In this document: positions 18,515-27,862 of the stretch, piece after piece
How the letters are laid out: each line of letters begins with the position of its first letter
Numbering within the stretch: position 1 is the stretch's first letter
Assembly (NCBI RefSeq): GCF_002954385.1
Contig: NZ_MQVY01000002.1
Span: 539,690 to 603,689, forward strand
DNA from: Tenacibaculum sp. SG-28
GTDB lineage: Bacteria; Bacteroidota; Bacteroidia; Flavobacteriales; Flavobacteriaceae
Direction of reading: 5' to 3'
Length of the DNA: 64,000 nucleotides
Notes under the pieces: generated by a model
Database searches by the model: none
What the model saw: only the letters and a program-made list of their open reading frames with translations
Told to the model about the DNA's origin: nothing
Made by a program: the position numbers and the translations under genes

Positions 18515-20425
18515 ATGAATCCCTTGTTTTTTATTTTACTACTAGCTATTACGGGTTTTAATCAAAAGTTACATAAAAACACCTTCAATATTGGTGCCGA
18601 ATATATAATACAACAAAAACAGCACCCTTCCCACCTAGATAGCTTAACCTTTGCACAATTAAAAAAGCGCGGAGGTCTTGCATCGCGAAAAAAGGATACC
18701 ATTACCCTTAAATTGGTAGTAGATGAATTAAAGCAAAGGTTTGAACAAACAAACGACTCTTTGATTTTAGCCAATTATTATTTTCAAAAAGCAAAGTATT
18801 ACAGGATTTTATACCAAAAAGATAGTGCATTTTTTTACTATCGCCAATCAAAAAATATTTCCAGTATTCTCGGTGATTCTCTGGCAGCTGGGAGGCGGTT
18901 GCTAACCATTGGTATTCTAGAAAAACAAGCTCTAGATTTGATAGGTAGTGAGATTAGCTATACCGAGGCCTTAAGATACCTTGAGCCTATAAAGGCTTAC
19001 AGGTATATAGAAAGTGCTTACACGGGTTTAGGTGCTGTTTGTAATCAGCTCGGTCAATTTAAAGATGCGAAATCTAATTTTGATAAAGCTTTATCTGTAA
19101 ACCAACACATAACAAATACTCACTATAGAGAAAGGGCATACCTATTTTTACAAAATAATATTGGAATAATGTACCGAAGAAACAAAAACCATGAAAAAGC
19201 ACTTCGGTTTTTCCAACAGGGCTTGGCTATGGATAGTATAGCTCAAAAGCATTCTTCGATATATCCCATGCTACTAGAGAATGTGACCATATGTAAATAT
19301 TACCTCGACTATCCGGCAAAGGAAGTGCTTGAGGGGTATAATTCGGTAGTGAACATTTACAAAAAACAAAATAACCTAAGAAGCTTAAGCACTACCTATT
19401 TGAATATTGCTAGGTGTAAAATAGTGCTTCAAAAGGAAACAAAAGAAGGGATACAATACATCTATAAAGCACTAGAACTTGCCCAAAAAACCAATTTTAA
19501 TAAAAGAACCTTACAAGCTCTCGCCTATCTCTCTCAGTATACAACTGGAGAAACGGCTAAAGAATATATGGGTAAATATTTAAAGCTAAACGATAGCATT
19601 TTAAAAAAAGAGCGATTAACCAAAAACCAGTTTGCCAGAGTAAAATACAACACCGAGAAACAAGAAAAAGAAAATCAAGCATTAAAAGCAGAGAACACTT
19701 TCAAACAACAAGAAATCCTGCGCCACAAACAACAAAAATTGATAGGTTGGCTGGCAGCGGTAATTGGTTTTTTAGGGATAGGAGTAAGTATTTTAGTATT
19801 CCTCAATCGCAAGAGAAAATTGGTTTTTCAGGCCCAATTGCAAAAAGCACAGGCAAGAGAACAAGAAAGACAACAAATTGCCAAATCGTTACACGATGAA
19901 GTGGCAGGAGACCTTCGGGTATTGCATCGCAAGCTAGAGAAATCTGCATTGGTGCAAGAAGCACAACGATTGGATACGGTTAAGGAAAACGTTCGTAACC
20001 TTTCGCATCAATTAAGTAGTGTTAGTTTTACAAAAGTAACCTTTAAAGAACAGGTGGTTAATTTGGTTACCGATTATTTTGAGCCCAACTTTAAAATTAT
20101 CATTCGCGGTATTCACGAGTGTGATTGGTCTACTATAGATGCAGCCATTAAAAGACTATTATACCTCTGTATGCGCGAGAGTATTCAAAATAGTAAAAAA
20201 CATGCACAAGCATCGCAAATTACGATAACTTTAGCAATTGTTAAAAAAGATGTACATTTGACTATTACAGATAATGGCGTTGGTTTTGATACCGATACAC
20301 AGAAAAAAGGAATTGGTTTGCAAAATCTACAAGAACGTGTAGAGGAGTTAAATGGAAACTTTGTTATTCAGAGTAGGGTAAACCAAGGAACGCAAACCAA
20401 TGTTGAAATACCTATAAATGTCTAA
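18515..20425 (+). CDS. TPR-containing sensor histidine kinase (NarX/DesK-like HisKA_3)
   Basis: 636 residues. A signal peptide or anchor at 1-15 is followed by about 350 residues of tetratricopeptide repeats (for example SAYTGLGAVCNQLGQFKDAKSNFDKAL), predicted periplasmic. Then come a coiled coil, one membrane segment (LIGWLAAVIGFLGIGVSILVF), a second coiled coil, an H-box with the phospho-acceptor His in IAKSLHDEVAGDLR, and an HATPase domain (DNGVGFD, GIGLQNL). It overlaps its response regulator by 8 bases. TPRs bind peptides or proteins, so the signal may be a peptide, but no ligand is shown. Small transcripts lie on both sides. Confidence 0.9.
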   Translation: MNPLFFILLLAITGFNQKLHKNTFNIGAEYIIQQKQHPSHLDSLTFAQLKKRGGLASRKKDTITLKLVVDELKQRFEQTNDSLILANYYFQKAKYYRILYQKDSAFFYYRQSKNISSILGDSLAAGRRLLTIGILEKQALDLIGSEISYTEALRYLEPIKAYRYIESAYTGLGAVCNQLGQFKDAKSNFDKALSVNQHITNTHYRERAYLFLQNNIGIMYRRNKNHEKALRFFQQGLAMDSIAQKHSSIYPMLLENVTICKYYLDYPAKEVLEGYNSVVNIYKKQNNLRSLSTTYLNIARCKIVLQKETKEGIQYIYKALELAQKTNFNKRTLQALAYLSQYTTGETAKEYMGKYLKLNDSILKKERLTKNQFARVKYNTEKQEKENQALKAENTFKQQEILRHKQQKLIGWLAAVIGFLGIGVSILVFLNRKRKLVFQAQLQKAQAREQERQQIAKSLHDEVAGDLRVLHRKLEKSALVQEAQRLDTVKENVRNLSHQLSSVSFTKVTFKEQVVNLVTDYFEPNFKIIIRGIHECDWSTIDAAIKRLLYLCMRESIQNSKKHAQASQITITLAIVKKDVHLTITDNGVGFDTDTQKKGIGLQNLQERVEELNGNFVIQSRVNQGTQTNVEIPINV

Positions 20426-21092
20426 AAAGATAAAAATATTATTGGTAGACGATCACCAACTTATTATAGAAGGTATCTGTTCTTACTTAAAAGATTTTGA
20501 TAATTTGCATATAGAGAGTACCAACTCTTGCGATAGTGCTTTTAGTTCGATAAAATCTTCTTTACCGACGATTCCTTTTGATATTGTATTCACAGACTTA
20601 AGTTTTGATGGTTCTACAAACGAAACCATAGATGGAGGAGAAAGCTTAATTAAAGCCTTACAAAAGGAAGAAATTCCAATTAAAATAGGTGTTATCACCG
20701 GTCACTCGGAAACCAATAGAGTGTTCAATGTCATTCGAAATCTAAACCCTTTATCCTATTTACTCAAAGGATCGATCAACACTACCGAATTGACTTTTGC
20801 TATAGAACGAATGCTGGCAGACAAACCATATTATTCGCATGAAATTCACAACAAACTCCTGAAAAGAACCTTGGTGGAAATTCAAATGGATGAGGTAGCG
20901 ATTCAAATTTTAAAAGAACTGCCAAAGCATACAAAAATTGCTAATTTGGAGGGTGTAATCAAAAAGCCCGATGGTAACTTACTAAAAATACGAGCTATTG
21001 AAAGTAAACTAGCAAAGTTAAGAACCGATTTGAATGCCAACAACAACACAGATTTAGTTTTAAAAGCCAAAGAGTTAGGAATTCTAGATTAA
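20418..21092 (+). CDS. Response regulator with diverged helix-turn-helix output
   Basis: 224 residues. The receiver has DDH at 11-13, phospho-acceptor Asp60 in IVFTDLSFDG, and a lysine in YLLKGS. The C-terminal part (DEVAIQILKELPKHTKIANLEGVIKK..KIRAIESKLAKL) takes the place of the LuxR helix-turn-helix but lacks the LT.RE..VL signature; a variant HTH typical of flavobacterial partners of TPR kinases is likely. It overlaps the kinase gene by 8 bases and is followed by a bidirectional terminator at 21218-21255. Confidence 0.88.
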   Translation: MSKKIKILLVDDHQLIIEGICSYLKDFDNLHIESTNSCDSAFSSIKSSLPTIPFDIVFTDLSFDGSTNETIDGGESLIKALQKEEIPIKIGVITGHSETNRVFNVIRNLNPLSYLLKGSINTTELTFAIERMLADKPYYSHEIHNKLLKRTLVEIQMDEVAIQILKELPKHTKIANLEGVIKKPDGNLLKIRAIESKLAKLRTDLNANNNTDLVLKAKELGILD

Positions 21093-21217
21093 ACTAGTCA
21101 CGGATTTTTGCAGTTCTAACTTCGGTTTTCCCCTTTTTTAGAAGTAAAGTTGCACTTAGATTTGTTCCCATGTAATACATATGATGAATTTCTATTGAAA
21201 AGAAGAAAAAGAGAATT

Positions 21218-21255
21218 AAAAAAGCTTTCAAAATAATTATTTTGAAAGCTTTTTT
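21218..21255. terminator. Strong bidirectional terminator
   Basis: A perfect 19-base palindromic stem (AAAAAAGCTTTCAAAATAA and its complement) with T6 runs in both directions. It ends the kinase/regulator operon 125 bases after the stop codon. Confidence 0.85.
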
Positions 21256-21395
21256 GTCAGAAGCATATTTATTTTCGAATACAACGCTGATTCTGTGCAA
21301 TTCGGAACTTGCAATCTGTATGTAGTGGTTATTATTCTGTACTATTTTTTAAATAATGCTTTTTGGCACGATGTTTGTCATTAAGTATTTAACTC

Positions 21396-21475
21396 ATGAT
21401 AATGAGAGTATATATAATTTTAAGGGGAAAAGACCTTCTAGTGAAGCACTAGAAGGTCTTATCATTTTTATAATA
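21396..21475 (+). ncRNA. Small transcript unit A: micro-ORF overlapping a perfect hairpin
   Basis: An ATG at 21402 (or in frame at 21396) reads MRVYIILRGKDLLVKH and stops at 21450-21452. The last seven codons form one arm and the loop of a perfect 13-base stem (AGACCTTCTAGTG at 21431-21443, loop AAG, complement at 21447-21459). So it is either a micropeptide with a built-in terminator or a structured small RNA. It is homologous to unit C at 21813-21880 over the TTTAAGGGGAAA core and the hairpin arms. Confidence 0.4.
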
Positions 21476-21510
21476 TTGTATTTATAATGGCGCTAGAAAA
21501 CGCTCATTAC

Positions 21511-21570
21511 ATGAGGTATTTTAAAAAAATGAAGCTTTCTGTTTTAAAGGGGAAAAACCCTTTTTTATAA
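21511..21570 (+). ncRNA. Small transcript unit B: divergent micro-ORF with terminator
   Basis: An ATG at 21511 with a second in-frame ATG at 21529 gives MRYFKKMKLSVLKGKNPFL and stops at 21568-21570. The VLKGKN stretch matches ILRGKD of unit A and KFKGKE of unit C. AAAGGG (21546-21551) pairs with CCCTTT (21558-21563) before a T run, giving a terminator inside the coding part. Confidence 0.35.
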
Positions 21571-21646
21571 TTCCTATTTTAAGGGTACATTAGAGTGAAT
21601 TTAGTAAGGGACAAATTCAAGTGAAAAAAGAGTAGCGATACTTATT

Positions 21647-21679
21647 ACCTTTATAATGTTTAATTATAAAGGTTTTTTT
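21647..21679 (+). terminator. Hairpin terminator within the small-transcript region
   Basis: Stem ACCTTTATAAT (21647-21657) with its complement at 21663-21673, followed by a T run. I find no convincing ORF directly before it, so it may end a non-coding transcript. A short ORF (MLKPKGLFILYA) starts in its T run at 21680, with unclear meaning. Confidence 0.65.
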
Positions 21680-21786
21680 ATGCTTAAACCTAAGGGGCTT
21701 TTTATTTTATACGCATAACTTACCTATCTACGGAAATCTACACTTATTTGTGCAGACATCCTCTATTACATACCAAAAGGCGATGG

Positions 21787-21794
21787 TATATTTG
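21787..21794 (+). promoter_or_regulatory. Candidate -7 box for small transcript unit C
   Basis: TATATTTG is a perfect TAnnTTTG match, 18 bases upstream of the micro-ORF ATG at 21813. This supports transcription of the unit. No clear -33 element is seen. Confidence 0.45.
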
Positions 21795-21812
21795 CACTGT
21801 ATCTTATTCATA

Positions 21813-21880
21813 ATGAGTACGAAATTTAAGGGGAAAGAAAACCTTCTGGATTAATTTCTAGGAGGTTTTTGTTTTGTACT
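21813..21880 (+). ncRNA. Small transcript unit C: micro-ORF overlapping a terminator
   Basis: The ATG at 21813 reads MSTKFKGKENLLD and stops at 21852-21854. AAAACCTTCT pairs with AGGAGGTTTT (about 21838-21869, one G-T pair), followed by a T-rich run. The unit aligns with unit A by ATAATGAG, TTTAAGGGGAAA and ACCTTCT. It lies about 110 bases upstream of glpK and would end before it. Confidence 0.4.
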
Positions 21881-21962
21881 TATTTCTCGGTAAATCCTTT
21901 TTAATGGAAATTTAAAAATTGCACTTTAATTATGTAAATTGCTTTTTGTAAATTCATAGGTA

Positions 21963-23444
21963 ATGGCAGAAAAATATATTGTAGCATTAGATCAGGGTAC
22001 AACGAGTTCAAGAGCTGTCGTTATTGATGATTCCGGAGCGTTTGTAGGAATGCAGCAAAAGGAGTTCAAGCAAATTTTTCCGCAGTCAGGGTGGGTGGAA
22101 CACAATCCTATGGAAATCCTAGAAACGCAACTCGAAACATTTAAAAGTGTGGTCTATAAACACAACATAGATCCATCGGCTATAGTTGGTGTAGGGATTT
22201 CTAACCAAAGAGAAACAACCGTAGTTTGGGATAAAAATACGGGGAAACCTATTTACAATGCTATTGTTTGGCAAGATATTCGAACAGTTGCTGTCTGTGA
22301 AAAACTAAAACAACAAGGGTTACAAGATTACGTGAAGCAACGCACTGGTTTGGTAATTGACAGCTATTTTTCTGCTACTAAAATCCATTGGATCTTGAAT
22401 AATGTAACTGGTGCACATGAAAAGGCAACAAAAGGAGATCTTTTGTTTGGTACTATCGATACTTGGTTGTTGTGGAATTTAACCGATGGAAAAGTTCATG
22501 CTACCGATTACAGTAATGCTTCTAGAACCATGTTATTTGATATAAAAAACTTATGTTGGGACAAAACGTTGCTCAATGCGTTAAATATTCCAGAAAGCAT
22601 GCTTCCAAAGGTATATCCGTCTTCGTATAATTTCGGCACATACAATTTTGACGGAATTTCTATTCCTATTGCCGGTATGGCAGGTGACCAACAAGCCGCA
22701 TTATTCGGACAAGCGTGTTTTTACAAAGGAGAGGCTAAAAATACCTATGGCACAGGATGCTTTATGTTACTTAATACCGGAGAAAACATGCAGTATTCTA
22801 AAAATGGTCTTTTAACGACGATTGCGTGGGGAATAGATTCTAAAGTTTTTTATGCTTTAGAGGGAAGTGTTTTTGTAGCGGGAGCTGCTATACAGTGGCT
22901 ACGGGATGGTTTACAAATTATTGACACTGCAGAGGAAAGTGAACTTTTTGCTAATAAAGTAGCTGGAGAGAATCCTGTTTATGTGGTTCCTGCTTTTGCA
23001 GGTCTCGGTGCGCCATATTGGGATATGTATGCAAGAGGAGCGGTGTTTGGGCTTACCAGAGATACAGGGAAAAATCACTTAATTAAAGCCACCTTAGAAT
23101 CTTTAGCCTATCAAACTAAAGATGTATTAAAGGTAATGGAGAGAGATAGTAATCTATCCTTAAAAGTTCTAAAAGTAGACGGAGGAGCTTCTGCTAACGA
23201 CACTTTAATGCAGTTTCAAGCAGATCTTTTAAACGTGCAAGTAGAACGTCCTGAACTAACAGAAACTACAGCAATGGGTGCTGCTTATTTGGCCGGAATA
23301 GCTGTTGGTATTTGGAGCCAAGAAACCATTTATAAAAAAGTTCAGGGACATCGCGATTTCATTCCTAATTGTTCAGAAGAGAAAAGAGATCGATTGTATG
23401 CCAAATGGAAAAAGGCAGTAGAGCGAACCAAAGACTGGATGTAG
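21963..23444 (+). CDS. glpK: Glycerol kinase
   Basis: 493 residues, full length. The N-terminal FGGY domain has the phosphate-1 motif [12 protein letters not shown] and [12 protein letters not shown]. The C-terminal domain has the ATP-binding [25 protein letters not shown] and [14 protein letters not shown] motifs. It phosphorylates glycerol with ATP to feed GlpD. It stands alone after the small-transcript array, with no glpF beside it. I see no strong promoter beyond an AT-rich upstream with a TGCTTTTTG stretch near 21940. Confidence 0.97.
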   Translation: MAEKYIVALDQGTTSSRAVVIDDSGAFVGMQQKEFKQIFPQSGWVEHNPMEILETQLETFKSVVYKHNIDPSAIVGVGISNQRETTVVWDKNTGKPIYNAIVWQDIRTVAVCEKLKQQGLQDYVKQRTGLVIDSYFSATKIHWILNNVTGAHEKATKGDLLFGTIDTWLLWNLTDGKVHATDYSNASRTMLFDIKNLCWDKTLLNALNIPESMLPKVYPSSYNFGTYNFDGISIPIAGMAGDQQAALFGQACFYKGEAKNTYGTGCFMLLNTGENMQYSKNGLLTTIAWGIDSKVFYALEGSVFVAGAAIQWLRDGLQIIDTAEESELFANKVAGENPVYVVPAFAGLGAPYWDMYARGAVFGLTRDTGKNHLIKATLESLAYQTKDVLKVMERDSNLSLKVLKVDGGASANDTLMQFQADLLNVQVERPELTETTAMGAAYLAGIAVGIWSQETIYKKVQGHRDFIPNCSEEKRDRLYAKWKKAVERTKDWM

Positions 23445-23552
23445 AAACAGTAGGAAACAATTTGACCGAGAAAATAGTTGATGTTATCGAAAAAAATTGT
23501 TTTTTTTTAGCCCCTTTAATTCTTTTGTTTTCATAATATAAATATACTTAAT

Positions 23553-24212
23553 ATGAAAAGTAAACACATTTTTACAGTAATAGTAATCTCTGTTTTTTTA
23601 AATTCTTGTATTGTTCGTTCTTTACTTCCATTTTATACCAAGGATAGCATACGATACACAGAGGATTTTTTAGGAACCTGGAACGACGAAGAAGGTCATT
23701 CGTGGATTATAACTTCCGCAAAAGATGTATTGGTAAAAAAACCTGATAGTACTACAATAGATTCGATGGATGAATTGGCATTGCAAAAGTATTCTGATTC
23801 CTATTTGATTACTCATAAAAAACAAAATACCGATCTGGAATCTTATTTCATAGCTACTCCTTTTTGGATAGATGGTCAGTATTTTTTAGATTTTTTTCCT
23901 ATTGAAACAATAAACGATAATCTTCTTAAGTTGGTGTCATACCATATAGTATTTGCACATTCTTTAGTGAAGTTAGATTTTAATGATAAAGCAGAGGTTT
24001 CTATACAATGGTTTGACGAAGATGTAATGAGAACCCTCTTTCAGGAAAATAAAATTAATATCAAACATCAAAAAACCGGATTGTTAGAGGAAGATTTCTT
24101 GCTAACAGCAAGCTCTAAAGACCTCCAAAAATTTATAAAGAAGTACATGGCATCAGAAGGCACAGATAAATGGAAAACTTCGGTTAAATTTACGTTATCT
24201 AAAGAGAAATAA
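23553..24212 (+). CDS. Lipoprotein of unknown function upstream of a LytS/LytTR pair
   Basis: 219 residues. The signal peptide ends at a lipobox (FLNSCIV, Cys19), and the mature part begins with a lipocalin-like FLGTWNDEEGHSW strand then mixed beta/alpha sequence; I do not recognise a family. Its stop overlaps the kinase ATG by one base (TAATG), so it is translationally coupled to the LytS-like kinase and may supply a sensor or target function for it. Confidence 0.72.
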   Translation: MKSKHIFTVIVISVFLNSCIVRSLLPFYTKDSIRYTEDFLGTWNDEEGHSWIITSAKDVLVKKPDSTTIDSMDELALQKYSDSYLITHKKQNTDLESYFIATPFWIDGQYFLDFFPIETINDNLLKLVSYHIVFAHSLVKLDFNDKAEVSIQWFDEDVMRTLFQENKINIKHQKTGLLEEDFLLTASSKDLQKFIKKYMASEGTDKWKTSVKFTLSKEK

Positions 24213-25231
24213 TGTTAGCTACCCCATATACATTCAAACGAAAGAAAAATACATGGGTATTTAATGTTATACTATGGATATTTTTATGTTTGGGAAACTT
24301 TGTATTATTCATCAATTTCCCTCTGCGGAAAATTGATATTATTTATAGTTTAAGCTATTTGGTTTCCTTAGGAATACCTGTTGCAATCAGTGTATATTTT
24401 TTAGTTCCGAAATTTTTTAAAAAGCAATATTATTTTCGTTTTGGTTTATATCATTTTTTAGTATTTGGTTTTTTTATGTTTCTGAATACTCAGTATCTAG
24501 AAAATAGTATTGATTTCTTATTTCCTGATTATTACTTTATTTCTAATTACTCTCTCCAACAGAATTTTTTAATTTTTTTTTCCATATCATTTTTTGCTTT
24601 ATCCATTAAACTAGTACAAGATTGGGTGCTGCACAATCACTATGAAAAAGAACACATAGAACAGCGATTGCAGGCATTAAAATCTCAAATAAATCCTCAT
24701 TTTTTATTTAATTCTCTAAATGTAATTTATTCTTTATCCATTGGTAAAAATCAACAAGTAAGTGATGCTGTTTTGCAGTTATCTGATATTTTAAGATATG
24801 TTATTTATGACACAGATCGATTAACTTTAATCTCAAAAGAGATAGAATTAATTAAAAATTATATTGCCTTTGAAAAAAATAGACACAGCAAGAAAGAAAA
24901 TATTTTATTTGAAACATTTTTAGACGAGGACTCCTCCATACACCCTATGCTTTTTCTTCCCCTAGTAGAAAATAGCTTTAAACACGGATTAATGTCGTCT
25001 ATAGAGAACCCTTTCATTAAAATTGTGCTAACAAAGAAAAAAAGGCTTGTTCATTTTTACATTGAAAATAAGTTTGATAAAAACAATACCTTTACAAAAA
25101 AAGTATATGGTGGGGTGGGTATTGCCAACGTCAAAAAGAATTTAGAAATTATATATCCTGATCAGTATGAATTTCAAAAGCAAATAAACAAAGAAATTTA
25201 TAGTGTGTCCTTAAAAATTAACTTAAACTAA
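24212..25231 (+). CDS. LytS/YehU-type histidine kinase
   Basis: 339 residues. Four membrane segments occupy about residues 15-135 with no periplasmic sensor domain. The His_kinase domain has the characteristic NPHFLFNSLNVIYSL with the phospho-acceptor His, then the HATPase box PLVENSFKHG and a GGVGIANVKKNLE G-box. Its stop overlaps the ATG of the LytTR regulator by one base. The pair is typical of Bacteroidota; the signal is unknown. Confidence 0.92.
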   Translation: MLATPYTFKRKKNTWVFNVILWIFLCLGNFVLFINFPLRKIDIIYSLSYLVSLGIPVAISVYFLVPKFFKKQYYFRFGLYHFLVFGFFMFLNTQYLENSIDFLFPDYYFISNYSLQQNFLIFFSISFFALSIKLVQDWVLHNHYEKEHIEQRLQALKSQINPHFLFNSLNVIYSLSIGKNQQVSDAVLQLSDILRYVIYDTDRLTLISKEIELIKNYIAFEKNRHSKKENILFETFLDEDSSIHPMLFLPLVENSFKHGLMSSIENPFIKIVLTKKKRLVHFYIENKFDKNNTFTKKVYGGVGIANVKKNLEIIYPDQYEFQKQINKEIYSVSLKINLN

Positions 25232-25908
25232 TGCGTATCCAATGTGTTATAATTGATGATGAACCATCTTCTCAAAACGTTCTATTACATTTTATTGATA
25301 AAGTGGAATTTTTACAACTTAAGGGCATTTGTAATGATGGCGTTGAGGCATTGAAGCTTTTAAATAATACGGCGGTTGATCTTTTATTTTTAGATATTAA
25401 CATGCCTAATGTATCTGGAATGGAGTTTTATAAAATGTTGGTGAACCCACCTCCAGTAATTTTTACAACTGCTTATGCTGAACATGCAATGGAGGGTTTT
25501 GATTTAGCCGCTATAGATTATCTTTTAAAACCGTTTTCGTTTGCACGTTTTTTACAAGCTGTTTTAAAGGCAAAAGAACAAATTAAAATTAGCCCAGATC
25601 AAACATTCATTTCCCTAAAATCGGATAAAAAAATATACCAAGTTAAAATAGATAGTATTTTATTTATCGAAGCACAGGGCGATTATATAAAAGTTCACAC
25701 AGAGGAAAAATCGTTATTGTGTTACAAAACACTAACTAAAGTATTCGAATTACTTCCCAAAGATATGTTTATTCAAGTGCATAAATCGTATATAATTCAG
25801 AGGGAAAAAATGGATTATATTGAAGGTAATCAAATCCGAATCGCTTCGACTGTAATTCCCATAGGTCTAAAATATAAAACAGACTTCATTAACCTATTAA
25901 ACATATAA
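25231..25908 (+). CDS. LytTR-family response regulator
   Basis: 225 residues. Receiver with DDE at 9-11, phospho-acceptor Asp55 in LLFLDINMPN, and the lysine in YLLKPF. The C-terminal LytTR DNA-binding domain is seen in ILFIEAQGDYIKVHT, KTLTKVFELLP and FIQVHKSYII. It is coupled to the upstream LytS-like kinase. The downstream flavin-type gene follows after 2 bases, so the four genes 23553-26456 probably form one operon. Confidence 0.93.
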   Translation: MRIQCVIIDDEPSSQNVLLHFIDKVEFLQLKGICNDGVEALKLLNNTAVDLLFLDINMPNVSGMEFYKMLVNPPPVIFTTAYAEHAMEGFDLAAIDYLLKPFSFARFLQAVLKAKEQIKISPDQTFISLKSDKKIYQVKIDSILFIEAQGDYIKVHTEEKSLLCYKTLTKVFELLPKDMFIQVHKSYIIQREKMDYIEGNQIRIASTVIPIGLKYKTDFINLLNI

Positions 25909-25910
25909 CA

Positions 25911-26456
25911 ATGGCAAAGTTTTATAAAGAATTATCTACTAGAATTAAAAGGTTTATCACCGAACAAAAAATGTTTTTCGTTGCAACCGCTCCAACAAAA
26001 GGTCGTATCAACCTATCGCCTAAAGGAATGGATACTTTTCGAATACTTTCAGACACCAAGGTAGCTTGGTTGAGCGTTACAGGTAGTGGTAACGAAACTT
26101 CTGCTCATATTTTAGAAAACAATAGAATAACTATCATGTTTTGTGCTTTTCAAGGAGCGCCAAATATTTTGCGATTATACGGAACAGCCATGGAAATTCA
26201 AGAAGAAGATACCGATTGGGAATCCTACATTGAATTATTCCCCAAATTACCCGGAACCAGGCAAATTTTTATAGTTGATTTGGATACCATTCAAACTTCT
26301 TGTGGTATGTCACTTCCATTTTACGAGTACCAAGGAGAGCGAACCGAATTAAATGAATGGGCTGAAGGTATTGGTAAAGATGGTATTGCTGCGTATTGGG
26401 AAGAAAAGAACCAAGTTAGTATTGATGGTTTGAAAACGAAACAGAACCAACAATAA
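25911..26456 (+). CDS. Pyridoxamine 5'-phosphate oxidase-family (FMN-binding split barrel) protein
   Basis: 181 residues with the split-barrel start FFVATAPTKGRINLSPKG, then SGNETSAHILENNRITIMFCAFQGAPNILRLYGTA. The fold binds FMN or related cofactors in characterised relatives, but the true PdxH substrate residues are not evident, so I do not call it pdxH. It is last in the LytS/LytTR operon, 2 bases after the regulator. Confidence 0.82.
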   Translation: MAKFYKELSTRIKRFITEQKMFFVATAPTKGRINLSPKGMDTFRILSDTKVAWLSVTGSGNETSAHILENNRITIMFCAFQGAPNILRLYGTAMEIQEEDTDWESYIELFPKLPGTRQIFIVDLDTIQTSCGMSLPFYEYQGERTELNEWAEGIGKDGIAAYWEEKNQVSIDGLKTKQNQQ

Positions 26457-26523
26457 TTCTCACACTACGCTTTTAAATGGAAAAATTATACAGTAGTTTT
26501 CACTACTGCATATGGTATAGATT

Positions 26524-27702
26524 TTATTTAAAAGCATTTAAACCGGTTATGTCTAATCCGGTAATTAGTAGGTGAACATCGTGTGTTCCTTCATAGGTAA
26601 TAACACTTTCTAGGTTCATAGAATGACGCATGATTGAATAGTCACCAGTTATGCCCATTCCCCCTAAAATTTGTCTTGCTTCTCTAGCAATGTTTATGGC
26701 CATTTCTACATTGTTTCGCTTTGCCATAGATATTTGAGCGGAACTTGCGCGCCCTTCGTTTTTTAAAACACCCAAACGCCATGTGAATATTTGTGCTTTT
26801 GTAATTTCAGTTATCATCTCTGCTAATTTCTTTTGCTGTAACTGAAATTGCGCAATTGGTTTTCCAAATTGAGTGCGCTCTTTCGCATAACGCAAAGCAG
26901 TATCGTAACAGTCCATTGCTGCACCGATAGCGCCCCAAGAAATCCCATAACGAGCGGAATCTAGGCAGCCCAAAGGAGCACCCAATCCAGATTTGTTTGG
27001 CAGTAGATTTTCTTTTGGAACTTTTACATTGTCAAATATTAATTCTCCAGTGATGGAAGCTCGTAAAGACCATTTGTTATGTGTTTCTGGAGTACTGAAC
27101 CCCTCCATTCCCCTTTCTACCAATAATCCGTGAATTCTACCTTCTTCATTTTTTGCCCATACTACAGCAACGTCTGCTATGGGTGAATTAGAAATCCACA
27201 TTTTAGCTCCGTTTAAAAGATAGTGGTCGCCCATATCTTTAAATTTTGTTTCCATTCCTCCTGGGTTCGACCCGTGATTAGGTTCTGTTAAACCAAAACA
27301 ACCAATCCATTCACCACTTGCCAATTTTGGGAGGTATTTTTTTCTTTGTGTTTCGTTTCCGTAGGTAAAAATAGGGTACATTACTAAAGAAGATTGCACT
27401 GAGGCTGCAGATCGAATACCACTATCTCCACGCTCTAATTCTTGCATGATTAAACCATATGAAATTTGATCCATACCTGCTCCGCCGTATTCTTCTGGAA
27501 TGTAGGCACCAAAAGCTCCAATTTCTGCTAATCCTTTTACTAAAAATTTTGGAAATTCAGATTTTTGCGCATATTCTTCAATAACAGGAGAAAGATTCTT
27601 TTTCACCCATTCTCTTGCACTATCACGAACTAACTTGTGTTCTTCTGTTAATAGGTCATCAACTTGGAAATAATCAGGCGCTTGAAATAAATCGGGTTTC
27701 AT
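26524..27702 (-). CDS. Acyl-CoA dehydrogenase, glutaryl-CoA dehydrogenase type
   Basis: 392 residues. FAD and substrate motifs GCFGLTEPNHGSNPGGMETKF and KMWISNSPIADV are present, and the catalytic base is Glu371 in ITYEGTHDVHLL, the position used by glutaryl-CoA and related dehydrogenases. The Y-E-G-T motif and the missing insert fit glutaryl-CoA dehydrogenase best (lysine and tryptophan degradation), but related short-chain enzymes cannot be excluded. Monocistronic and divergent from rnpA. Confidence 0.9.
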   Translation of the reverse strand: MKPDLFQAPDYFQVDDLLTEEHKLVRDSAREWVKKNLSPVIEEYAQKSEFPKFLVKGLAEIGAFGAYIPEEYGGAGMDQISYGLIMQELERGDSGIRSAASVQSSLVMYPIFTYGNETQRKKYLPKLASGEWIGCFGLTEPNHGSNPGGMETKFKDMGDHYLLNGAKMWISNSPIADVAVVWAKNEEGRIHGLLVERGMEGFSTPETHNKWSLRASITGELIFDNVKVPKENLLPNKSGLGAPLGCLDSARYGISWGAIGAAMDCYDTALRYAKERTQFGKPIAQFQLQQKKLAEMITEITKAQIFTWRLGVLKNEGRASSAQISMAKRNNVEMAINIAREARQILGGMGITGDYSIMRHSMNLESVITYEGTHDVHLLITGLDITGLNAFK

Positions 27703-27862
27703 ACGTTTAAAATTTAAAGTTACTAGGAAACGAATACTACTGCTATACTACTGGTTAACAAAGTATGCGAAATGAGCCTAATTTCTTATCAAGAAATAGG
27801 CCTTGCCTCAAAAATAAGTAAAAAAATGATTATTCGTAAAGGTTTGTGTATGTTTGTATATG

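Larger units (their letters stand above)
21093..21962. other. 870-base gap with serial hairpin terminators and micro-ORFs
   Basis: No conventional gene fits this stretch between the response regulator and glpK. It holds at least five terminator-like hairpins (21218-21255, 21431-21459, 21546-21563, 21647-21673, 21838-21869). Three of them overlap very short ORFs with an [K/R]GK[D/N/E] core. Two units, ending near 21475 and 21880, share the DNA pattern ATAATGAG...TTTAAGGGGAAA..ACCTTCT..TCTAG.AGGT. It looks like a small array of short transcripts. A known class of small RNA cannot be excluded by eye. Confidence 0.5.

Noticed and set aside
21094..21300. 68-residue minus-strand ORF just after the response regulator
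   Set aside because: It runs through a bidirectional terminator hairpin and has low-complexity sequence (FFFF and KK runs); no sign of a gene.
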